A DNA stretch of 64,000 bases from Euryarchaeota archaeon (lineage in GTDB: Archaea > Thermoplasmatota > SW-10-69-26 > JACQPN01): contig JACQPN010000021.1 of the NCBI GenBank assembly GCA_016207515.1, forward strand, positions 124,001 through 188,000. The letters are read 5' to 3'. The stretch's first letter is position 1; the number at the start of each line of letters is the position of its first letter. Positions 8,607 to 16,023 of the stretch are shown here, one piece after another. A program made the position numbers and the translations under genes. Below the pieces are notes generated by a model. That model saw nothing but the letters and a program-made list of their open reading frames with translations, was not told the origin of the DNA and ran no database searches.

Positions 8607-8607
8607 G

Positions 8608-8841
8608 TTAGGGACTGATATAGATGATATTGTCGCCTCTGATTATGACCGTCTCCCGCTTCGTCGTCTTTTCCTCCGGGGTCCCCGTCTTCTCGACCTC
8701 TTCCACGTTCTTCAGGACGAGATTCATGTGCGGGTGGTCGTAGCCGTCGAGTGTGCCTCGGTACTCCCGGTTGCCACGTAGATGCACGATGACGCGGCCG
8801 TTGAGGCTTCCGTGGAGGACATCGAGCGGCTTCTTCGACAT
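8608..8841 (-). CDS. Sm-like (LSm) RNA-binding protein
   Basis: 77 aa from ATG 8839-8841; an upstream in-frame ATG at 8862 would overlap the promoter. Sm1 motif: VLHGSLNGRVIVHLRGNREYRGTL with the conserved Gly and the GTLDGYDHPHMNLVL loop, where Asp and Asn contact uridines. Sm2: IIRGDNIIYI. Archaeal Sm proteins form hexa- or heptameric rings that bind U-rich RNA. The gene precedes rpl37e as in many archaea. TATA sequence GTATAAG lies about 30 nt upstream, so the mRNA is close to leaderless. Confidence 0.93.
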   Translation of the reverse strand: MSKKPLDVLHGSLNGRVIVHLRGNREYRGTLDGYDHPHMNLVLKNVEEVEKTGTPEEKTTKRETVIIRGDNIIYISP

Positions 8842-8864
8842 GGACACTCCGCGATGATTCAAGA

Positions 8865-8877
8865 GTTACTTATACGC
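8865..8877 (-). promoter_or_regulatory. TATA box for the Sm-like gene
   Basis: The minus strand reads GCGTATAAGTAAC, centred about 30 nt before the ATG at 8841. Confidence 0.6.
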
Positions 8878-8890
8878 TCGTATCTCAGGG

Positions 8891-9586
8891 TCAGCGGCGG
8901 CGCGACGCGATGGCAAGAAGTAGCGCTCCGGTGGCTGTCGCCATCAATACGGCGCCCATCTCGAAGCCGGGCGTCCGCGTGGTGTTCCCGCCTGCCGTCG
9001 CGTCTTGTTGTGTGGGGTTCCCGCCCGTCTCGCTGGCGGGTGTTGCCGGGGCGGCGCCAGTCGTCTCTTTGATCGTGAGCGTGCGCATGTTCCAGAGATC
9101 GCCAGGATCCGGCACGCCGTCGCCGTTCACCGCGTTCACCGAAAGTCTGAAGGTAACGTCGCCTGTCCCTCGCGCGGGCGCCGTCCAATGGACCATCCAT
9201 TCGCGCTGGTCGTTTCCTGCGGCCGTATGCGTGGCGGCACCGGATTGGATGCGATAGCTCGTCTCGCCGCTTGGGGCGTGGAAGCTTCCGGCCGAGCTTG
9301 CGAGAGCGAAGCCGCCTTGGTTCTGCTGCACGGGGAGTGTGGGAAGCCCTCCGCCGATGACGACTTTCAGGGAGTACGACTGCATGGCCACGTATTCGCC
9401 GGGCGCTTCGAGTGTCGCTACGATGGTCGTCGAAGGTTGGAGGCCGTGGCAGCCTTGTCCGCCGCAGCCAAGGGCGGCCCGGTCGCCGAACCCGTCGGCA
9501 TGCGCCGCGACGTCGCTTGCGATGGAAAAGAACGACAATGACATCGCGACGAGGAATACGCCGACCTTGAGGGCCCTGGCCTTCAT
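8891..9586 (-). CDS. Exported Reeler/choice-of-anchor-type protein with C-terminal PGF-like anchor
   Basis: 231 aa. ATG 9586 gives a signal peptide (residues 1-29, ending DVAAHA). Directly after it comes GCGGQGCHG, a CxxxxCH motif resembling the heme-like N-terminus of archaeal and bacterial Reeler/choice-of-anchor proteins, though it is not a canonical CxxCH. A single beta-sandwich of ~120 residues follows, then a Thr/Gly/Asn-rich linker and the tail TPGFEMGAVLMATATG-hydrophobic-RRR, which looks like a PGF-CTERM archaeosortase substrate. No archaeosortase is visible here. The TATA box at 9608 supports the start. Confidence 0.7.
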   Translation of the reverse strand: MKARALKVGVFLVAMSLSFFSIASDVAAHADGFGDRAALGCGGQGCHGLQPSTTIVATLEAPGEYVAMQSYSLKVVIGGGLPTLPVQQNQGGFALASSAGSFHAPSGETSYRIQSGAATHTAAGNDQREWMVHWTAPARGTGDVTFRLSVNAVNGDGVPDPGDLWNMRTLTIKETTGAAPATPASETGGNPTQQDATAGGNTTRTPGFEMGAVLMATATGALLLAIASRRR

Positions 9587-9607
9587 GCGCTCTAACCATG
9601 GGGCGCG

Positions 9608-9617
9608 CTGATAAGCC
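9608..9617 (-). promoter_or_regulatory. TATA box for the exported protein at 9586
   Basis: The minus strand reads GGCTTATCAG, centred 26-27 nt before the ATG, predicting a leaderless mRNA. Confidence 0.5.
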
Positions 9618-9645
9618 TTGTTGGGCGGCAGTCGGCCTTCCAACC

Positions 9646-10863
9646 TCACCGGCCCGCGATCATCTCGAGGAGCTTGTACCGCCGCACGCGCCCCACGCCG
9701 GAGCGTTCCTCCTCGGGGACAAGCCTCACCTCGTCGTAGATGTGGAGGAGTCTGTCCGTCGTGCCTTCTATCGCGTAGCTTTTCGCCGTCTCGATGGCGG
9801 CCGAGCTGACGCGCTCGCCGTGCCGGTACGCCTCGACCGCGTGGCGCGCGAGGCCACGCGAGTCGCCGGGGTCGAACATGTACCCGTTCTCGCCATGCCT
9901 CATGTAGTCGACGAGCCCGCCGGCCGATGCGCAGACCACCGGTGTGCCCTTGTGCATCGCTTCGAGTGCCACCATACCTTGTGTCTCGAACTGGCTTGGC
10001 ATCACGAAGACGTCGGCGCGCTCGTACAAGGCGCCGAGTTGGGCGTCGGGGATGTATCCTGTGAAAGTGAAACGATCGGAGAGCCCTGCGTTTCTCACTT
10101 GGTCTTCGTAGTGTGCTTTGGCCGGTCCTCTACCGGCGACGATGAACTTCGCGTCCGGGAGGGCGTCGATGATCTCCGGCGCCGCACCGATGAGGGTCTC
10201 CAGCCGCTTCTCCAAGGCGATGCGTCCGGCGGAAAGCACCACGGGTGTGTCTTGCGCGAGGCGTAACCCATCGAGGATCGAAGCGTCGGTGGCCGCGAAG
10301 CGCGAGTAATCTACTCCGTTCGGGACGACGTAGAGCTTGGCGATGTCGGTCGGGCGTTCGGCAAGGATCGCGTCCTTCGTCGCTTGCGTGGGCGCTATCA
10401 CTGCGTCGCACCGGCGGAAGTACCATCCGAGATGCGTCCAGATGAAACGCGCGAGCGTCCGCTCGCCGAGTTCCGATTTCGCGATGTAGTTCGTGGCGAG
10501 GTCGACGCGCGTGTGGTACGTCATGACGAGCGGCAGGTGCAGCCAGCGCGCGACCCACACCGCCCGTAGCCCCATGAACGCCATCCCGTGGCTGTGGACG
10601 AGGTCTATGCCGAGCCTTTTCACGTGCGAACGGACGGGGTACGGAAGGACCGGCAACCTGTAGTCGGGGTATGAGCGAAGGGGACGTCCGGGGAAGAAGA
10701 TCACGTTCGGGTCTACGTTGGTCTCGCGGCTCGTGGCATCGCCCGGGGCGAAGATGAAGACCTCGTGGCCCTGTTTTTCGAGAAGCCGTCGAGTCGAGAC
10801 GAGCGATGTGACCACCCCGTCGATGGTGGGTAGGTACGTGTCGGTGAACATCGCGATGCGCAA
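9646..10863 (-). CDS. GT4-family glycosyltransferase
   Basis: 405 aa. Two Rossmann halves of the GT-B fold: N-terminal MRIAMFTDTYLPTIDGVVTS (acceptor side) and C-terminal donor side with PVVLSAGRIALEKRLETLIG. The retaining GT4 EX7E motif is ETQGMVALE, followed by AMHKGTPVV and GGLVDYMRHGENGYMFDPGD. The start is TTG 10861-10863, five residues before the first ATG, because the family begins with MRIA and a GAGGA sequence precedes it. Such enzymes use NDP-sugars to glycosylate lipids such as phosphoinositides or diacylglycerol; the acceptor is not determined. It is adjacent to a PAP2-type phosphatase on the same strand. Confidence 0.87.
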   Translation of the reverse strand: MRIAMFTDTYLPTIDGVVTSLVSTRRLLEKQGHEVFIFAPGDATSRETNVDPNVIFFPGRPLRSYPDYRLPVLPYPVRSHVKRLGIDLVHSHGMAFMGLRAVWVARWLHLPLVMTYHTRVDLATNYIAKSELGERTLARFIWTHLGWYFRRCDAVIAPTQATKDAILAERPTDIAKLYVVPNGVDYSRFAATDASILDGLRLAQDTPVVLSAGRIALEKRLETLIGAAPEIIDALPDAKFIVAGRGPAKAHYEDQVRNAGLSDRFTFTGYIPDAQLGALYERADVFVMPSQFETQGMVALEAMHKGTPVVCASAGGLVDYMRHGENGYMFDPGDSRGLARHAVEAYRHGERVSSAAIETAKSYAIEGTTDRLLHIYDEVRLVPEEERSGVGRVRRYKLLEMIAGR

Positions 10864-10974
10864 TTCGTCCTCACGGCTCCTTGGCCGGGTGAATGCCGGC
10901 GTCGGTCACGACGCCGAAAGCGGCGAAGGGGCCTATTAGGTGCCGTGTCCCGCGCAGCCAAACAGCCGTATTTT

Positions 10975-11865
10975 TCATGGTCGAAGTTCGGCTTTTGCCG
11001 AACCTCCATCTTTTGATATTCTGAAAAGCCTCAGCCGCTCCAGGTTGACGCTGTCCCGGACGCGCCAGGCGACCGTGAACGCGATCCCCGCAAAAAGCCA
11101 ACCAGCGAGGATGTCGACGAGCCAATGGACGCCGATATAGAGGGACGCTATCGGGATGCCGACCGCAAACAGCGTCGCTACAGCGGCATAACGCCTGTGG
11201 CCGCTCGCCCACGCGACCGCCGCAAGGCCCGCGGAGAGGCCGCTATGAAGACTCGGGATCTCGTTGTTCGTCGTCGTGAACTTCCAATAGGATTCGGCGA
11301 CCCCGGGCCAGATCTCCGGCATCCGGAAGTCGATCACGGGCCCCGCGTACCACGCGTTCGCCGGGTCCTGCGAGACCACCCAAGGGTCGTAGACCGGGAA
11401 GAAAAGGTAGAGCGGGATCGCGAAGACGTACGTGATCGCGACGGTGAGGACACAAAGCCGCAACGCCTTCGCGTCCTTGACCAGGATGTAGAAGACCGGG
11501 CTGAAATAGATGAGGAACGGATAACCGAAGAGATAGATCGCGAGCAGTGGGTAATCAATGGAAGGATGGCTCACGGTCTGGAAGACCGCGACCGCGTGCC
11601 CCTCGAACGAGTAGACGAGTCCGGTGAAGTCCCAACCAAGTGCGTCCGTCACGGCTTGATCGACGTTTATCTCGACGAAATGCACAACCATCACGAAAAG
11701 GAAGAGGACCACGAACGGGACGCTCTCGTCGACGGAGTACGCAGTGGGCCAATCAAAGCGCCCCCGTGAATACACGGGCGGTTCGGCGAGGACGAAGAGC
11801 GCCAACGCGATGAGCAGGAAGTTTCCGCCGAGGATGATCCCCCATGTCGTGATCGCATCGGTCAT
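10975..11865 (-). CDS. PAP2-superfamily membrane phosphatase (inositolphosphotransferase-like)
   Basis: 296 aa with about six transmembrane segments. The catalytic motifs are PSLHSG (C2) and SLYIGVHWLVDILAGW (C3: His and Asp of the triad). The long loop with FPVYDPWVVSQDPANAWY before C2 resembles the PAP2_3/Aur1-like subgroup, which transfers or removes lipid phosphate head groups. Being downstream-facing with a GT4 glycosyltransferase suggests polar-lipid or glycolipid metabolism, but this is contextual only. ATG 11865 start, 57 nt from the purC stop. Confidence 0.8.
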   Translation of the reverse strand: MTDAITTWGIILGGNFLLIALALFVLAEPPVYSRGRFDWPTAYSVDESVPFVVLFLFVMVVHFVEINVDQAVTDALGWDFTGLVYSFEGHAVAVFQTVSHPSIDYPLLAIYLFGYPFLIYFSPVFYILVKDAKALRLCVLTVAITYVFAIPLYLFFPVYDPWVVSQDPANAWYAGPVIDFRMPEIWPGVAESYWKFTTTNNEIPSLHSGLSAGLAAVAWASGHRRYAAVATLFAVGIPIASLYIGVHWLVDILAGWLFAGIAFTVAWRVRDSVNLERLRLFRISKDGGSAKAELRP

Positions 11866-11922
11866 CTAGGCGTCCCACCCCCTCGCGTTCCGTCCACCTC
11901 CAGCAACGCCGTCTCCCGTCGC

Positions 11923-12831
11923 CTAGAACTTCTCGCCCGTGATGCGCTCGTAGAGGTTCATGTAAAGAGCGCTGACCTCGGCCGTGACCGCCCCCGGAAG
12001 GGCCGGGATGTCCGGCTCGGGTGTACGCGCCTCCCGCGCTTCCTGGAGCTTCTCGTAATAGCCGACTTTCCTGTAATACTGCCTCACGTGCTCTTTGGAA
12101 AGCTCCACCGTCTCGCCGGCCTCGAACCTCTTCTTGTCCCACCACCGGTCCTCGTCGGCGGTGCCGAACGTGTCGATGAGCATGAGTTCACGGTCTTGGT
12201 CGAACGCGAACTCCTTCTTGCCATCGACGTGGACAAGCCCGCGCTCCGAGGCACCCCTCGCTATCTCCTCGTCGATTCGAAGCACGGTGCGCTTCACGTT
12301 CTCGAGCTCCGTCTCGTTGAGCCCGGAGATCCGTTTCGCCTCGTCCTCCGACAAAAGGCGATCCACTTTCTCGAGTTTCGTCGTGAATTCGAGCATGGGC
12401 CTTGGAAGCTTCTCCGCATACTTCGGTGCGTGTGCCTTGGAAAAGCCGAGCGTCTCGGGCTTTACCTCACCGGCCTTCAATCGATCATGGAGCGAGCCTG
12501 CGACGTAGTGGCGGCAGATGACCTCGAGCGGGATCAAGTAATTGGTCGTCTTGTGGTCCAGCTTCGCGTAGTCCGCGATCACCTGGACACGGCGCACCCG
12601 CATCTTGTCAGGCGCGTTCTGGGAGAGGAAATGCGTCTTGATCCCGATGCGTTCGACGCGCTTGAACCAGAATGCGCTGGTCCGGGCGAGGGTCTCGCCC
12701 TTTCTTGGGATGAGCGTCGGGATGACCTTGTCGAAGACGCTTATCTGGTCTGTGAAGTGGAACTCAAGTTCCGTCTGCGAGACACCGTAGACCTCCTTCA
12801 CCTTGCCCTTCCTGAGAAGCTCCATGCTCAT
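11923..12831 (-). CDS. purC: SAICAR synthetase
   Basis: Phosphoribosylaminoimidazole-succinocarboxamide synthase of purine biosynthesis, 302 aa. Family blocks: MELLRKGKVKEVYG (N-terminal ATP-binding strand), FSKAHAPKYAEKLPRPMLEF, and the signature LIDTFGTADEDRWWDK with KEFAFD just before it. The start is ATG 12829-12831 (or 12823-12825), because a TATA-like GTAAAAAC sits 27 nt upstream; the longer open frame to 13161 runs across the divergent tmk gene and is not coding. Shares a short divergent promoter region with tmk. Confidence 0.93.
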   Translation of the reverse strand: MSMELLRKGKVKEVYGVSQTELEFHFTDQISVFDKVIPTLIPRKGETLARTSAFWFKRVERIGIKTHFLSQNAPDKMRVRRVQVIADYAKLDHKTTNYLIPLEVICRHYVAGSLHDRLKAGEVKPETLGFSKAHAPKYAEKLPRPMLEFTTKLEKVDRLLSEDEAKRISGLNETELENVKRTVLRIDEEIARGASERGLVHVDGKKEFAFDQDRELMLIDTFGTADEDRWWDKKRFEAGETVELSKEHVRQYYRKVGYYEKLQEAREARTPEPDIPALPGAVTAEVSALYMNLYERITGEKF

Positions 12832-12851
12832 CGAAGGGAAGAAAGGATACA

Positions 12852-12863
12852 CCGTTTTTACGC
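12852..12863 (-). promoter_or_regulatory. TATA-like box for purC
   Basis: The minus strand reads GCGTAAAAACGG, centred 27 nt before purC ATG 12831. Back-to-back with the tmk promoter, the two boxes being about 23 nt apart. Confidence 0.5.
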
Positions 12864-12876
12864 TTTCTATGCTTGG

Positions 12877-12884
12877 ATTTTTAT
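12877..12884 (+). promoter_or_regulatory. TATA-like box for tmk
   Basis: TTTTTATG, centred 27 nt before GTG 12908, supporting a leaderless tmk mRNA. Confidence 0.5.
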
Positions 12885-12907
12885 GCGGTACGCACATACG
12901 CGTGGGC

Positions 12908-13555
12908 GTGGCTCGGACAAGAGGGCGGTTGGTCACCTTCGAAGGTATCGACGGTTCTGGAAAGACCACGATCGCGAGATCAGTAGCCAAGGAGCTCCGG
13001 CTAAGGGGGCGGGAAGTGCTCGTGACGCGCGAACCCACGGGGTCCTGGCTCGGGGACGTCGTGAAGTCGAGCCTACGGAACAAGCCGGGTCGCCTGGCGG
13101 TCGATCCGTTGGCGCAGGCGCACTTGTTCATGGCGGACCACGCCGGGCACTTGTCGGGCATCGAGAAGGTCCTCGACTCGCCGAAGACCTCGGCGATAGT
13201 ACTTTCCGATCGCTTCAGTGATTCAATGATCGCCTACCAGGGGGCGACCCTCGCCTCGCGCCTCGGCGGCACGGGGAAGGCTATGCGCTGGCTGGAAAAC
13301 GTGCAGGCCGCGTACGACCGCGCCCCCGACGTCACGTTCCTCATCGACGTGCCGGTACCGGTGGCCATGGCGCGCCTCGAAAGCCGTCGCACGCTAACGG
13401 ATTTCGAGCGTCCGGCGTTCCTTGCCAAAGTGCGGGCCAACTATCTCCGCCTCGCGAAGCGCGAATCACGCTACGTCACCATAAACGGTAATAAGCCCGC
13501 AGGCGAGGTGGCTGCCGATTGCATGGCGGCGCTTCGACGCCGCCGCATCGTCTGA
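12908..13555 (+). CDS. tmk: Thymidylate kinase
   Basis: Phosphorylates dTMP to dTDP, 215 aa. P-loop FEGIDGSGKTT at residues ~11-21; LVTREPTGS is the dTMP-binding DR(E)-type segment; SDRFSDSMIAYQG is the conserved DR(Y/F) block; YDRAPDVTFLIDVP and RLESRRTLTDFE belong to the core and LID. Start GTG 12908 fits the TATA box and gives the normal distance to the P-loop; the frame is open upstream but overlaps the purC promoter. A membrane zinc-ribbon gene follows after 17 nt. Confidence 0.93.
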   Translation: MARTRGRLVTFEGIDGSGKTTIARSVAKELRLRGREVLVTREPTGSWLGDVVKSSLRNKPGRLAVDPLAQAHLFMADHAGHLSGIEKVLDSPKTSAIVLSDRFSDSMIAYQGATLASRLGGTGKAMRWLENVQAAYDRAPDVTFLIDVPVPVAMARLESRRTLTDFERPAFLAKVRANYLRLAKRESRYVTINGNKPAGEVAADCMAALRRRRIV

Positions 13556-13572
13556 CGCAATCGAGGATATAA

Positions 13573-14148
13573 ATGGCCGCAGTCGATATCCGCTCCGCCG
13601 TGGCGACGAGGCGTCCTGCCGTGGACTTCAGGGGCAGATCCTACGCCCCGGGAACCGTGTTCAGGAGCGGCCTCGCGGTCGCCGTCTTGTCCCTCTTCGT
13701 ACTCATCTACTCGTACAGCGGCGAACGAATCTACTTCGTCCAGTACTTCATCCTCGCCATCATCTCGGCGATCGTCCTTTCCGTCTCGACGGTCGTCGCT
13801 TGTTGGGGCCGCGTCAACATGCCCCGTTCACAACAGGCAAGGCGCGCCCCTTCGAACCCGGGCAAGGCCCGCGGCACGCCGATCATTCTGACGACGGCGC
13901 CTTCCGCGCCGCCCGCGGCCCCGGCCGAGGAGGGTGGCGTGGAGGTGGTCGCCCGCCCACGTGCCGTATTGGAAGAAGGCGCGCCGGAATCGCGGGCGGG
14001 GCCGTCCACAGCCCAGGGTGAGGCATCCGTTCCTCTCACGACCGTCCATATCGCCTGCCCGAGATGCAAGACGCGGTTCAAGGCGGAAGGGCTGAGGCCG
14101 TTCGTCGCGAAGTGCCCGACCTGCGGCGCCAAGGGCAGGATCAAATGA
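13573..14148 (+). CDS. Two-TM membrane protein with C-terminal zinc ribbon
   Basis: 191 aa from ATG 13573. Two hydrophobic segments (residues ~33-50 and 57-78) form a hairpin in the membrane. Then comes a ~70-residue Pro/Ala/Arg-rich disordered linker and a C-terminal zinc ribbon, ACPRCKTRF...KCPTCGAKG. GATATAAAT overlaps the ATG: if this is a TATA box, transcription starts near 13596 and the real start is GTG 13600 (182 aa), leaderless. If co-transcribed with tmk, GAGG six bases before ATG 13573 could serve as ribosome site. Function unknown. Confidence 0.7.
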   Translation: MAAVDIRSAVATRRPAVDFRGRSYAPGTVFRSGLAVAVLSLFVLIYSYSGERIYFVQYFILAIISAIVLSVSTVVACWGRVNMPRSQQARRAPSNPGKARGTPIILTTAPSAPPAAPAEEGGVEVVARPRAVLEEGAPESRAGPSTAQGEASVPLTTVHIACPRCKTRFKAEGLRPFVAKCPTCGAKGRIK

Positions 14149-14157
14149 AGGCCTGAA

Positions 14158-14190
14158 GCAAAAACGGAGAGAGAAAAAAAAGAAAAAGAG
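14158..14190 (-). terminator. U-rich terminator of the coiled-coil gene
   Basis: Downstream of the minus-strand gene ending at 14197, the transcript would contain runs of five and eight uridines separated by one C, typical of archaeal intrinsic termination. Confidence 0.5.
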
Positions 14191-14196
14191 CCAGCC

Positions 14197-14577
14197 TTAT
14201 CTCTTGCGGCTCTTCTTCTTTGCCTTTGCTTTTGTTTTCTTCTTTTTCGCTGCCAAAGTCTTCACCACGTTTTTTCTGCGTAGTCTGCTGATCTTGACCC
14301 GACGCGGCGGCCGCGCGGGAACCTGGCGTGAACGCAAACTCAGAAGCGTCGACTCGAGTCTTCCTATCTCGGCCCGAAGCATCTCGTTCTCGGCTTCAAG
14401 CGTCGACAATTCCTGCCGGGCAGAGTGCAACTCGTGCTCCAGCATCCTCACTTGCTCGGGGTCGGCGCCGGTCTCGACCGGCGCAAGCGAAGCATCAGAC
14501 GACGTTGGATCGGAACCGGCGACCGTTTCCTTCTTCAATTCCTCGAAGACAGCGCCGTTCCCATCGTCAAACGCCAT
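14197..14577 (-). CDS. Small coiled-coil protein with Lys-rich tail
   Basis: 126 aa. An acidic N-terminus (residues 1-40) leads into a predicted coiled coil (residues ~42-82: EQVRMLEHELHSARQELSTL, then EAENEMLRAEIGRLES). The tail is strongly basic (KKKKTKAKAKKKSRKR at the C-terminus). This design, a dimerising helix plus a nucleic-acid-binding tail, suggests a DNA- or RNA-associated protein, but no family is recognised. ACTTATC about 35 nt upstream is TATA-like. Confidence 0.65.
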   Translation of the reverse strand: MAFDDGNGAVFEELKKETVAGSDPTSSDASLAPVETGADPEQVRMLEHELHSARQELSTLEAENEMLRAEIGRLESTLLSLRSRQVPARPPRRVKISRLRRKNVVKTLAAKKKKTKAKAKKKSRKR

Positions 14578-14692
14578 GGTCTTCTGGAACGAAATTGAGT
14601 AAGTCGATAGATAAGTGTTGTGAATTGGTTCGATGAAAAGCGCGCAACGTCGCGTTCCGTGCGCGTTTCTCCTATGATTCTTCGCGGATCGA

Positions 14693-14905
14693 TCAGCGAT
14701 TCGATGGCGTGTGACGCTTGCGGATCATGACCTCGCCCGTCGCGGCATTGCGGATGCGCGTGCGCAACACACCACATTTCTTGCAACGGTAGCCCGCAGT
14801 ATCTCCGAACGGGACGGTGCCTCCCGGCGTGCCGGAATCCTCGAAGAACGCTTGTTCGGTGTTGCACGTTTCGCAAAGGCCACGGATGTCGGGCGGGCGG
14901 GGCAT
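14693..14905 (-). CDS. Small zinc-ribbon protein
   Basis: 70 aa from ATG 14903-14905 (a TTG at 14917 would add four residues). Two Cys pairs, LCETCN (residues ~10-13) and YRCKKCG (~40-43), spaced 27 residues apart, form a probable zinc ribbon; the C-terminus is basic (IRKRHTPSNR). The size and pattern are typical of archaeal ribbon proteins that bind RNA or basal transcription factors. Reasonable confidence that it is real, none on function. Confidence 0.6.
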   Translation of the reverse strand: MPRPPDIRGLCETCNTEQAFFEDSGTPGGTVPFGDTAGYRCKKCGVLRTRIRNAATGEVMIRKRHTPSNR

Positions 14906-14983
14906 CGCCAACGCCAACGAAGTGGGCGCGAAAAGACTTTTCGAACGCCACGACCACGTTGTGTGACCCGTGCACGGCGCTCC

Positions 14984-15242
14984 GCGGACTTCGGCTTCGC
15001 CTTCGTCCGCTTACTCCGATGTTCTCGCTGACGCTCGAAGATCGTCACTTCGATGACTAGCTTCGCTCGTCATCTTGTCCTCGCGTTCTCGCTCACGCTC
15101 GAACGCTCGGATTTCGATGACTAGCTAGCACTCGTCATCTCGCTTCCGAACAACTCGCTGACCCTCGTTGTTCGTCAGCGTCGCCGACTCCGGCTTTGCC
15201 GTCGTCCGCTTGCGCCGATGTTCTCGCTGACGCTCGAACATC
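14984..15242. repeat. Array of small hairpins with variable stems and a conserved loop
   Basis: Seven imperfect or perfect palindromes of 23-27 nt lie head to tail next to tRNA-Asn: 14984-15010, 15018-15043, 15052-15074, 15083-15106, 15116-15139, 15148-15173 and 15217-15242. Stems differ but remain self-complementary (GATGTTC/GAACATC, GCGTTC/GAACGC, GAACAAC/GTTGTTC, GATGAC/GTCATC), while the asymmetric loop stays close to TCGCTGACGCTC (variants TCGCTCACGCTC, TCGCTGACCCTC, TAGCTTCGCTC). No convincing ORF overlaps. The region 14906-15247 holds nothing else. Confidence 0.75.
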
Positions 15243-15247
15243 GTCAC

Positions 15248-15320
15248 GCCGCGGAACGGATTTGAACCGTTGACCGTCCGGTTAACAGCCGGACGCTCCA
15301 CCAGACTGAGCTACCGCGGC
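15248..15320 (-). tRNA. tRNA-Asn (GTT)
   Basis: 73 nt, no intron, no encoded CCA. Acceptor GCCGCGG pairs with CCGCGGC, D-arm GCTC...GAGC with GG in the loop, anticodon stem CCGG/CCGG around loop CTGTTAA giving anticodon GTT, and T-arm with TTCAAAT loop. It is flanked on its 3' side by the hairpin array and on its 5' side by an inverted repeat containing a TATA-like AAAAAG. Confidence 0.95.
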
Positions 15321-15326
15321 ACGACC

Positions 15327-15347
15327 CTTTTTGGCCAAGCCAAAAAG
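15327..15347. terminator. Inverted repeat between the winged-helix gene and tRNA-Asn
   Basis: CTTTTTGGC-CAA-GCCAAAAAG, a perfect 9-bp stem with T5/A5 runs. It may terminate the upstream winged-helix transcript, and its A-rich arm may double as the tRNA-Asn promoter element (CCAAAAAGGG). The region 15321-15504 holds no gene. Confidence 0.4.
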
Positions 15348-15504
15348 CGGCGTACGTAACCCCATATCGCCTAGCCCGCGCGGAACCGACGGTTCCGCCA
15401 GGGTCGACAGAAAAACTCCGACGGACCGTTCGGCACGGGCCGGTCGTTTTTCCCTCGGCTCTGCCGACAAAGAAGCGCCCGATAATATACTTGCGGTGGC
15501 ACCG

Positions 15505-15858
15505 TCACTGTTGACCGAGGGTCTTTCTCAGGTCCGCGACCGTGTTCGCCATCGAGTTCAGCAGGTCTTTCAGGTTGGCGAGGAAATCGTAGACCTTGGC
15601 CGTCGTCACCGCGCCTTGAGGCGACGGCTCGATTAGACCCTCCGATTCGAGGATACGCAGCGAATACCTGACCTTGTGCTGGGGGAAGCCCGTGATCTCG
15701 GCGAGTTTGATGATGCCCACGGGTTGGTTGTCCATCACGGCCTTGAGCATCATCACGTGCCGCTGCAAGAGCTCTATCTCCTGCTCGATCTTGCCCGTTA
15801 TGGTGCTGGCCTGGTCTGGGCGGGTTGCCTCAAACTCGCTACCCTCGTCAAGACTCAT
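15505..15858 (-). CDS. Winged-helix DNA-binding protein (probable transcription regulator)
   Basis: 117 aa. The winged helix spans residues ~40-90: VGIIKLAEITGFPQHKVRYS is helix-turn-helix, LRILESEGLIEPSPQGAVTT is recognition helix end plus wing. Helices before (GKIEQEIELLQRHVMMLKAV) and after (VYDFLANLKDLLNSMANTVA) probably make a dimer coiled coil. This layout is common in small euryarchaeal regulators. Target genes unknown; nearest are tRNA-Asn and the CPBP protease. Confidence 0.75.
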   Translation of the reverse strand: MSLDEGSEFEATRPDQASTITGKIEQEIELLQRHVMMLKAVMDNQPVGIIKLAEITGFPQHKVRYSLRILESEGLIEPSPQGAVTTAKVYDFLANLKDLLNSMANTVADLRKTLGQQ

Positions 15859-16023
15859 TCAGGCTCAGCCGACCCCGTTTCCTGGCGAATAGACGAGCCG
15901 GACCTTCGACCCCGTTTCCCGCCTGCGCCTTCTTCGCGTCGCGGCCGCGATTCCACTCTTCGCCCTTAAATGTCGCGGTATCTCGCAATCACTCCCATCT
16001 TAGGAAAACAGCGCCGGGAACGG

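Noticed and set aside
14984-15242. CRISPR array
   Set aside because: Repeated units are self-complementary hairpins with variable stems, not identical repeats separated by unique spacers; no cas genes are seen.
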